From Duncaniella dubosii (GTDB taxonomy: Bacteria; Bacteroidota; Bacteroidia; Bacteroidales; Muribaculaceae): 64,000 bases of DNA. The stretch lies in contig NZ_CP039396.1 of NCBI RefSeq assembly GCF_004803915.1, positions 3,224,001-3,288,000 of the forward strand, written 5' to 3'. The position numbers and the translations under genes are program-made. The notes under the pieces were generated by a model. The model saw only the letters and a list, made by a program, of their open reading frames with translations. It ran no database searches and was not told the DNA's origin. The stretch's first letter is position 1. Every line of letters starts with the position of its first letter. Below are positions 38,110-49,670 of the stretch, piece by piece.

Positions 38110-41985
<3,876 letters not shown>

Positions 41986-42006
41986 ATAGTTTCAATTATT
42001 GAGATG

Positions 42007-44472
42007 TTATAGCTTAACTGTTGTCACTGAGCCGTTATATGACACATTTACAATCTTGGATTTTTTATCAGCTACCACAACCTTGAATGTACGGTTTGAC
42101 AGCATTCCCTGATATTCGCCCTGACGGTCTGCAACGGTCAGTGTACGAGTCTTGTCGTTCCACGAAAATCCGATGGTCGAGTAAGAGCCTTTTTCATAAT
42201 TGTAGTTATCAAACTCGTCTTCATAGAGCGTAAACTCTCCGTCAGCACCGGGATATACGCGAATTTCAAGATCATCCCATGACTTTTCAGTAGCATACTG
42301 GACATCAGGGCCAATCGGCAAGATAGATCCTGCCTTTACAAAAAGAGGCAATGTCTTGATGGTTGTCGGCTTCACGATTTTCTTTCCTCCTTTATAAATT
42401 TCATTAGTCTCGAAATCCCACCAAGATGTTCCGGCCGGAAGATATATATCCGTATTGACAGGAGTCATGAAATCCATCTCGGCGACAGCATCGTTTCCTG
42501 CATTCTCCTGACGGTTCCAGCCAGTATTCTCGTCAATATCAATTATCTTTTCAGATGTATAATTGGCTTTTACCACCGGGGCTACAAGGATATTACGGCC
42601 AAACATAAACTGGTCGCCACAATCCCAGCCATTTCTGTCTTTCGGGAAATCCATCATCAGCGGACGCATAAAACTTGAATTGTGTCTGCTGACATCCCAT
42701 GATGTCGAATAGATGTATGGAAGCAGGCTGTAACGAAGTTTTATCGCATCCTCAACAGCGTCAAACACAGTCTCGCCACGGTTACCGAAATAGTAGATCT
42801 CACGCTTGATGTCAGCGCCGTGGGAACGCATCATCGGAGTAAACGCACCAAACTGCATCCACCTTACAAACAGCTCCTGAAACTGAGGATTCTTCACGGC
42901 CGAATTGTCGCCATAGCTCTTGTTATATGCGCCGGCAAAGAAACCGCCTATGTCGGAATTTGAATTCGGATTGCCAGTGAGTGTAAAATTGAGAAGAGCC
43001 GGAATCTGGTTGCGCAATGTCTCCCAAGTCGAGGCAACGTCTCCTGTCCACACGTTACATCCATAGCGCTGCTGCCCAAAAAATCCGGAACGGGTGAGAA
43101 TAAACACACGCTTCCTGTCGGATTCCTTGCGCTGATGATCGTAAACCCCGCCCACTGTCAGCAATGGATAAGCGCAGCGCACTTTTCGAAACGACCCAAG
43201 ATAGGTCTTGGTATCCATGTCCTCTGCTTTGAAATCAAGGTGGTCAGGCTCGGTCGAATCCATCCACCAGCCATCCATGTCGTGGTCATAGAGGCGTTTG
43301 AGATGATTCCAATAAATATCGCGCGCCTCAGGATGATATGCGTCATAGACTCTCACACCCGAAGGATAGTCCATGCGAGGAGGCCACTGCTCCGCTATTC
43401 CCGACTGAGGCCATGTAGAGAAATCGAACAGCATGTTTTTTGAATCAAGTTCCTTATAGGGACGTGTGGACGGTCCGAATGACGACCATATCGATATTAT
43501 CACCTTGGCATTATTCGCATGGATGTCGTCAACCATTTTTTGTGCATTGTTAAATTCAGGATTCATAAATTCCATGGCATTCCACAGATAGTTGTTACCC
43601 CAGTATTGCCAGTCCTGAATTATACCGTCGAGAGGCACACCAAGCGCACGATATTTGTTTACGACCTCCACGATTTCATCCTGACTCTTATAGCGCTCAC
43701 GGCTCTGCCAGAATCCGTAGGTCCACAGCGGAAACATCGGGACTTCTCCTGAAAGCCTTCTCATCTCACCAATAACACCGTCGGCATTTTTCCCATACAT
43801 GAAATAGTAATCGACACAGTCGCCGACTTCCGATTCGAAATATGACACATCCTTGTCATCGACAAATGTTGTCGGTGAATAATTGTCCCAATACACACCG
43901 TAGCCCTTCACCGAAACAAAGACAGGTATACCATCCTCTATATTTCCGGGCATAAGCGTGCGTTTCAAGCCTCGCTGTGACAGCCGTCCGTTTTCAAGAT
44001 TGCCGAATCCGTAGATAGGTTCATCGGCATCAAGACAGAAATCCTGACGAACCTTGAACGATGCCTCACCGGCATCATCGACAGGAGTAAAACTTACATT
44101 ATCACCCTCCCGAAGCAACTTCTTGCCGTCCGGGGAAAGGAATGAGATCTTGCCGGAAGCAGTGTCAATAGTTACAGTTATGGAATCGGACTTGACTGTT
44201 ATATATTTTCCCGATTGGCGGGCATTGAATTTTACATTTCCGGGGGTCGACACCACGCTAAGGCTCTGTTTTTCCACCTTAGTGCCAACCGAATTTTTTA
44301 TTACGCGAACCGTAGATGGCGTGTAGAATTGCAGTGATATTTCATTTCCGTTCACTTCTGTTGCAATTCCGTGGTTTTCAATAGTAAAATCAGAAGCAAC
44401 ACATACTGATGCTCCGACCGAAACAAATGTCGACAAGATTGTAGTAATGACATTGCGATTGTTCATTGACAT
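42007..44472 (-). CDS. GH31 alpha-xylosidase/alpha-glucosidase
   Basis: Exported retaining glycosidase, 821 residues. A signal peptide (about 1-26) is followed by the N-terminal beta domain, the barrel (about 245-570) with nucleophile D405 in GWWMDSTEPDH, an acid/base region in the usual place (about 480), and C-terminal beta domains. FWQSRERY and VPLDGIIQDWQYWG are GH31 markers. In plant cell-wall loci such enzymes act on alpha-linked xylose; the sequence alone does not exclude alpha-glucosidase activity. It begins the second half of the locus, after the terminator at 44520-44568. Confidence 0.92.
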   Translation of the reverse strand: MSMNNRNVITTILSTFVSVGASVCVASDFTIENHGIATEVNGNEISLQFYTPSTVRVIKNSVGTKVEKQSLSVVSTPGNVKFNARQSGKYITVKSDSITVTIDTASGKISFLSPDGKKLLREGDNVSFTPVDDAGEASFKVRQDFCLDADEPIYGFGNLENGRLSQRGLKRTLMPGNIEDGIPVFVSVKGYGVYWDNYSPTTFVDDKDVSYFESEVGDCVDYYFMYGKNADGVIGEMRRLSGEVPMFPLWTYGFWQSRERYKSQDEIVEVVNKYRALGVPLDGIIQDWQYWGNNYLWNAMEFMNPEFNNAQKMVDDIHANNAKVIISIWSSFGPSTRPYKELDSKNMLFDFSTWPQSGIAEQWPPRMDYPSGVRVYDAYHPEARDIYWNHLKRLYDHDMDGWWMDSTEPDHLDFKAEDMDTKTYLGSFRKVRCAYPLLTVGGVYDHQRKESDRKRVFILTRSGFFGQQRYGCNVWTGDVASTWETLRNQIPALLNFTLTGNPNSNSDIGGFFAGAYNKSYGDNSAVKNPQFQELFVRWMQFGAFTPMMRSHGADIKREIYYFGNRGETVFDAVEDAIKLRYSLLPYIYSTSWDVSRHNSSFMRPLMMDFPKDRNGWDCGDQFMFGRNILVAPVVKANYTSEKIIDIDENTGWNRQENAGNDAVAEMDFMTPVNTDIYLPAGTSWWDFETNEIYKGGKKIVKPTTIKTLPLFVKAGSILPIGPDVQYATEKSWDDLEIRVYPGADGEFTLYEDEFDNYNYEKGSYSTIGFSWNDKTRTLTVADRQGEYQGMLSNRTFKVVVADKKSKIVNVSYNGSVTTVKL

Positions 44473-44519
44473 GATATTCGATTATTAATGATTGGAAACT
44501 ATAAGAAAACGTTTTAACT

Positions 44520-44568
44520 AAAAATTCACCGTCGGGAGGGAAGTGCACAGAGCCTCCCGACGGTGAAT
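44520..44568 (-). terminator. Strong intrinsic terminator between GH10 and GH31
   Basis: The arms at 44524-44539 and 44553-44568 pair perfectly over 16 bp and the loop is 13 bases. A five-T run follows on the minus strand. It splits the locus into an import/xylanase unit and a debranching unit, and would attenuate expression of the second. Confidence 0.85.
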
Positions 44569-44631
44569 CGACCAAATAAATATTGGTCCCTTCTACCTAA
44601 TTATGTACAATGTCGGAAACTGTCCGAAAAT

Positions 44632-46761
44632 TTAGTCCTGACTTTTTCCAGCAAGTCCGTCGGCAAAACCTCCATAGGCCGGCTTGCGGCTATAGTTCAG
44701 ATCCCAAAGTCCGATAGGTTCTCCCGGACGCCATCCTGAACCTTCAGGGCTGTCGGTCTGAGCCCACTGACAGATACCATACTGCTGTGAGAGCGGGACT
44801 ATTTCGAAATATTTGTCGATTACGAACTTATAGAACCTGGCCATTGCCTGATGCTGTTCGAAAGTAACATCTTCTGTCTTGACAGTGTTGCCGTTCTCGT
44901 CACAGAGTCCCATGTCAAGTTCTGTGATACGCACAAGCTTGCCTGTTGCGGCCATAAGCTCAAACATCTTGACCACATGTTGTTCATTGCTTGCCTGAGT
45001 CTCAGGATTCATATAGCATTTGATGTGCATCTGCGACCCGATGCCGTCAATCTTCGTCTCGCCGTCCGATTCCCATTGCTCAATCCACTGGATGAGGCTC
45101 TTGAGCTTCTGGTTGTCGTCCCAGTCTGATTCAAGGTTATAGTCGTTGATGAAAAGCTTGAGTTCTTCGGGGTTACCACCGTTCTCTGCAAAATACTTAC
45201 GGGCAAACTTCACCGGAATGCGGACGAAATTATCTCCCAGATAATCCTGCCAGTAGAACTTGTTGGACTGGTCGCCAGATCCGGTAGCGGCATGCTGAAG
45301 ATCGTAGCGCTGACCCCACGGACCGCCCGAGATAGCCTCGTTGACAACGTCCCAGGCCTTTACCTGACCGGCTGTAGCCTCCATCATACCCTTGATCCAG
45401 CGTTCCATCTCTGCAGTGAGGATTTCAGCCTTCTCTTCGGGAGTTACGGGAATCTTGTTGAGTTTCTCCACCTTGCATACTTTTACGGAACGAACATCAA
45501 GGGTAGCGTCGGTGGTCTGAGGCTTGAGAATCACGTCATAGTTGCCTCCGGTGACGCCCGAGAATTTCAGACGGACAACATTGTCTCCAGCAGAAATGGG
45601 AACAGGCACAGAGAGATTCTGAGCATCGTCGCCCCATCCGTTCTGCATTGTGAGCTCGACACCCTCGGCATTCTTGGACGCCGTGATATCGAGATAGAGC
45701 ACATAGTCACCCTCGGTCAGAGGATTCTCACCACCAGGAAGGATAAAGAACTGCGACCAGTCGCCTGTCGGGACAAAGTGGATGCAACCATTGATAACCG
45801 GAGGCTCGCAACCCATCGCAAAGAAGGGGAAGGGACCGTCGGTATAGGTCTTGAAGGTGACCTCACTCTCCACCTCGACGGCAGGACTTTCATGATGTGA
45901 CAGCTTAACCCACTCGATTTCAAGTTTGCCGTCGTAGGTGCCGGGCTGGAAAATCACAAAACTGCTCTCTGTCGTTACTCCGTCTATCGTGACCGAACAT
46001 TCAGCCCAGTCATCAGAAAATTCCATTTGTTTCTCGAGCGTCGCACCCCAGTTGCCTAATTGCACGTTCATAGAACCAGCCTTGCTACCCTTCACCTTTG
46101 CCGTAACCTTGTATGTTCGGCCCGGCACGGTGGAGAGGCCGTCCATAACAAAGAACTGATACCATTCTCCCGGATATTCAGGGACAGTTAGAATTCCGTC
46201 GACAATCTGTGGTTCATAGCCCATCACATAGAAAGGGAATTTCGCATCATTCTTGAACTCGTGGATAGCGTCCTCCACTTCGAGTTTCTCATTGGGGTCG
46301 ATATCAAGTTCCTTGTCGGCGATAAGACTGTTGAGCCACTTGACATTCTGCTGCTCGTGCCAGCAGAGAGTGTGGCCATAAACCTCGACACCTGCCTTTG
46401 AAGCCGCATCGACAAAGGCTGTGACAGTGCTGAAATCCATCGAACCGTCATCACCGACAATCGAGGCATACTTCATGGCATTTCCGGCGGTAATCTGATG
46501 GAAGTTAGCGTTGGTGATACGGTAGACCTGACCGAACTTATTATAATCGGATGCACTGACACCGACTCCGAGCTTGAAATCAGGATTTATTCCCGCTCTC
46601 TGACTCAGATAATCCTTTAGATTTCCGTAGGCATTCAGATATTCATATTGTGCGATGCTTGCAGGCTTCTCGACATAGAAGTTGTCGATGGTCTGGTCGG
46701 CACATCCCATGAGGGATGCACCGGCAAGAAGCGAAAGCCATATTTTATGGTTTGTTTTCAT
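44632..46761 (-). CDS. GH10 endo-1,4-beta-xylanase with tandem CBMs inserted in the catalytic domain
   Basis: Surface lipoprotein, 709 residues, which cuts the beta-1,4-xylan backbone. The lipobox is LMGC (C20). The GH10 domain starts at about 40 (GVSASDYNKF, TLCWHEQQ), is interrupted at about 166-435 by two CBM4/9-type beta-sandwiches (each with W-Q-F-F and NGWGDD/LGNWG-like strands), then resumes with DVVNEAI (acid/base E475) and RITELDMG (nucleophile E614). This split architecture is that of the Xyn10 enzyme in Bacteroidetes xylan loci. It follows xusE after 24 bases, and a strong terminator follows it. Confidence 0.95.
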   Translation of the reverse strand: MKTNHKIWLSLLAGASLMGCADQTIDNFYVEKPASIAQYEYLNAYGNLKDYLSQRAGINPDFKLGVGVSASDYNKFGQVYRITNANFHQITAGNAMKYASIVGDDGSMDFSTVTAFVDAASKAGVEVYGHTLCWHEQQNVKWLNSLIADKELDIDPNEKLEVEDAIHEFKNDAKFPFYVMGYEPQIVDGILTVPEYPGEWYQFFVMDGLSTVPGRTYKVTAKVKGSKAGSMNVQLGNWGATLEKQMEFSDDWAECSVTIDGVTTESSFVIFQPGTYDGKLEIEWVKLSHHESPAVEVESEVTFKTYTDGPFPFFAMGCEPPVINGCIHFVPTGDWSQFFILPGGENPLTEGDYVLYLDITASKNAEGVELTMQNGWGDDAQNLSVPVPISAGDNVVRLKFSGVTGGNYDVILKPQTTDATLDVRSVKVCKVEKLNKIPVTPEEKAEILTAEMERWIKGMMEATAGQVKAWDVVNEAISGGPWGQRYDLQHAATGSGDQSNKFYWQDYLGDNFVRIPVKFARKYFAENGGNPEELKLFINDYNLESDWDDNQKLKSLIQWIEQWESDGETKIDGIGSQMHIKCYMNPETQASNEQHVVKMFELMAATGKLVRITELDMGLCDENGNTVKTEDVTFEQHQAMARFYKFVIDKYFEIVPLSQQYGICQWAQTDSPEGSGWRPGEPIGLWDLNYSRKPAYGGFADGLAGKSQD

Positions 46762-46785
46762 TTCAGTATCAAATATTGAGGTTGA

Positions 46786-47862
46786 TTAACGGAGTGTGTA
46801 GCTGAAAGTCTCTAATCTGTTCTGACGGTCACGTGCGACGAGTGTCTCGGTCATGTTAGCCTTATATTCAGCCGTAGCACCGGTCTGCTCGTTAACGACG
46901 TAAGGAATCGTATAACTGTAAGTCACCTCGATCATGTCACGGTCTGTATTGTTCCACGCCTTTATCGCGCCATGATATGTATACTTTCCATTACCCGAGG
47001 CAGTGCAACCCGGAGTCTCGGTCGAAACAGAGACATTGCCATTGTCATCAACCTTGAGAATGAGATCGCATGAAATGTTTTTCTCTACAGTAGCACCTGA
47101 AGCATCGACACATGCAACTGCATGTGTGAAAGCATAGTGTGACTCCGAAAGCGATTTGGATGTCAGCTGTCGCAGGTCGGCTTTCTCCCAGTTTGAAGGC
47201 TTGCTTTCGTTAGAGAACGACACTCCGTTATTCTCGCCTGAACAGCTCCATTTGCTCATCCAGATTCCATGCCATTTATTCTTATATTTGATGGCATAGA
47301 GCGTAAAGTTTTTGGGCTGGACCGACCATTGGTCTTTATCCACGACACTCGGGGTAGTTCCGGCTACTTTCGGAGTTCCTTCGAGAATAGAATCGGAAGC
47401 CGTGGTGAGACGGACAGGTAACACATAGCACGTATTGACAGCCTCGGGATCGGCAAAAAAAGCGTCTTCAAGTTTCACATCAAGATAGCCAAGCACCTTG
47501 CCTTTCTTGATGGTCACGCGTTTGTCGGAAGAAAGAGTGTAGTATGACTGCGGAAGCAGCTTCACCTCCGAACCGTCAGAGAAACTCATGCCCTGAACCA
47601 GCGATGGATCGATTTCGAACTCAACCCAACGGTCTTTTTTGTTGGTATTCACACCTCCAAGCACCGGGCACACCTGAACTATGTGCTGATTGTCAAGTGT
47701 GGTGTCATATTCTCCATCCTCACCGAGAGTCACCGTGCGTATAGGTGTCTGCTGAGCGAAAGAGATAGTCTGATATATATAGTCGGGGAATTCCTGACTG
47801 TCATTTTTACATGAAGATAGCACAAGAGCCATGCCGACCAATGAAAATATTACTTTTTTCAT
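46786..47862 (-). CDS. xusE: XusE-like surface lipoprotein (DUF1735-type)
   Basis: Lipoprotein of 358 residues with the lipidated C18 (LSSC). It has immunoglobulin-like or beta-sandwich strands (DNQHIVQVCPVLGG, VNTCYVLPVRLTTA) of the DUF1735/SusE-like group and no recognised catalytic residues. It occupies the place of the hypothetical gene in xusA-E: after the second SusD and before Xyn10. The start was moved to MKKVIFSL at 47862, since the upstream in-frame region is not leader-like and overlaps xusD. A role in surface glycan binding is inferred from context. Confidence 0.82.
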   Translation of the reverse strand: MKKVIFSLVGMALVLSSCKNDSQEFPDYIYQTISFAQQTPIRTVTLGEDGEYDTTLDNQHIVQVCPVLGGVNTNKKDRWVEFEIDPSLVQGMSFSDGSEVKLLPQSYYTLSSDKRVTIKKGKVLGYLDVKLEDAFFADPEAVNTCYVLPVRLTTASDSILEGTPKVAGTTPSVVDKDQWSVQPKNFTLYAIKYKNKWHGIWMSKWSCSGENNGVSFSNESKPSNWEKADLRQLTSKSLSESHYAFTHAVACVDASGATVEKNISCDLILKVDDNGNVSVSTETPGCTASGNGKYTYHGAIKAWNNTDRDMIEVTYSYTIPYVVNEQTGATAEYKANMTETLVARDRQNRLETFSYTLR

Positions 47863-47893
47863 GATTTCTGATTTGAGTGTTAGAATTGTTGCG

Positions 47894-49651
47894 TTACCAG
47901 CCCTTGTTCTGAATGAGTTCGCTGAATTTAAGCACCTCTGAATAAGGAATCGGGCCATAGAACATATAATCCTTGTAGTTACGGGTCTCGACATCGATGA
48001 CGCTATAGGTGCTGCCGGAGATGCTCATGCCTTTTGCAGTTTCATTAAGCTCGGATTTCCAGCGGCGCAGATCCCAGAAACGATGGCCTTCGAATGAGAG
48101 TTCGATACGGCGCTCGTTGCGGATAAGTTCACGCATCTTATCCTGATCATCCTTGATTGATTCGAGATATTCGTCGCCATTCTCGATGCCGATACCTGCA
48201 CGCTGGCGGATTGCTTTAATCACGTCATAGGCAGAATAGCCGTGTGAACCGCTGCCGGTCGGCCCCCAAGCTTCGTTTGCTGCCTCAGCATAAAGAAGGA
48301 ACATTTCAGTGTAGCGGATACGTGGAGTGTAGTGATACTCTTCGGTAGTTCCGTTTGGATCGAGGCTGATGTCCTGACGGAGCAGTTTGCGCAGATAATA
48401 GCCTGTACGTGTCGACGAGCCGGTCAGCTTGTTGAGCGCGTCATTGTTAGTTCCGTCGACGGCGGTTGTCACAGTGCCGTTTGAAAGGCCGGAGGTCATA
48501 CCGTTGTAAGTAACGTATGCGGCCAGACGCGGATCGCGGTCGGCATAAGGATTCGCTGCGTCATATCCGCCCTTGCTCTCTGAGATAGGATAGCCGTTGG
48601 CCATCGGGAAGGCGTTGACAAAATTCTGAGTGGGGTTGATGCGGCCACTGCCATACAGCGAAGGGGGATAATTGTCTTTTTCAAGACTGTTGGACTTCAA
48701 ACGCTCGCTCATCCAAAGCACTTCGGCGGGAATGGACGATGACGAAATAGCATCGATGTCAGCCTTGTTGCAATACCATGTGTTGCCGGTCGGGTCAAGA
48801 CCGTTGACTCCTCCGATACGGTCGAGCACTTTCGCGCCGGCATCAGCAGCCTCAGTCCAGCTTATACCTGAAGCCTCGGCATAAGCGGGGCTTGCACCAA
48901 GCAGATTGAGCTTTGCAAGAAAAGCCTCTACCACACGGCCGGAAATACGTCCGCAGAAATTGTTGCCGAACACACGGTTAATCTGGCTCATCGCAGCGCC
49001 TGAATAACGGGCCTGCAACTTGGTCATGGATTCCGAGTCACCGTATTCCCACGGAAGCACTTCAAGAGCGCGTTCCGCGTCCGCACGGATAGCCTCGACA
49101 CACTCTACAAATGAATTGCGGGGCACATTGAAATTCGAAGCCTGAGTTTCGGCAGTCTCAAGGATAGGTACTCCGAGAAGCGTTCCATCAGAAGCATAAC
49201 CTCCGTGTGCTTCAAGAAGATAATAGTTGAACATTGCACGGAGGGCGTAGGCCTCGGCCTTCTCGCGGTCACAGAACATCTGCGACACCAACTCATCGTC
49301 AGCCCAGTGAACCTTGTCACATCTTTCAAGGAACATGTTGAGATACTGGATGCCGGACTTGCAGTTTGTCCAACGGTCCAAGGGATTGTTGTCCGAAGTC
49401 CATGAACCGGCTGCGATCTTACGATAAGAATTGTCCACATCGTTTGACACAGCATCGTCTGTAGCAACCTCGCTGAAAGGATATGATGCGATAGGAATAC
49501 GGGTATAACCGTTAGCAAGAATACCTTCGGCATAGTTGGCATTGTTATACATGTGGTCAATGCCAAGGTTATTTTCTATAGCCGGCTCGAAGAGGTCGTC
49601 GCAACTTGCGAGCATAGCGGCTAAAGGTATTATGAATAGAATTTTTTTCAT
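47894..49651 (-). CDS. xusD: XusD, SusD-family surface glycan-binding lipoprotein, second pair
   Basis: Outer-membrane lipoprotein of 585 residues that caps the following SusC-type channel. Lipidated C17 (LASC), the SusD N-terminal helices with tetratricopeptide-like repeats, and the C-terminal RagB/SusD motifs LIRNERRIELSFEGHRFWDLRRW are all present. Its partner XusC lies 19 bases upstream. The SusD-typical EGHRFWDLRR box confirms family membership. Ligand is inferred to be xylan or its oligosaccharides from the cluster. Confidence 0.93.
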   Translation of the reverse strand: MKKILFIIPLAAMLASCDDLFEPAIENNLGIDHMYNNANYAEGILANGYTRIPIASYPFSEVATDDAVSNDVDNSYRKIAAGSWTSDNNPLDRWTNCKSGIQYLNMFLERCDKVHWADDELVSQMFCDREKAEAYALRAMFNYYLLEAHGGYASDGTLLGVPILETAETQASNFNVPRNSFVECVEAIRADAERALEVLPWEYGDSESMTKLQARYSGAAMSQINRVFGNNFCGRISGRVVEAFLAKLNLLGASPAYAEASGISWTEAADAGAKVLDRIGGVNGLDPTGNTWYCNKADIDAISSSSIPAEVLWMSERLKSNSLEKDNYPPSLYGSGRINPTQNFVNAFPMANGYPISESKGGYDAANPYADRDPRLAAYVTYNGMTSGLSNGTVTTAVDGTNNDALNKLTGSSTRTGYYLRKLLRQDISLDPNGTTEEYHYTPRIRYTEMFLLYAEAANEAWGPTGSGSHGYSAYDVIKAIRQRAGIGIENGDEYLESIKDDQDKMRELIRNERRIELSFEGHRFWDLRRWKSELNETAKGMSISGSTYSVIDVETRNYKDYMFYGPIPYSEVLKFSELIQNKGW

Positions 49652-49670
49652 GATTCCGTTGTTTTCAGGA

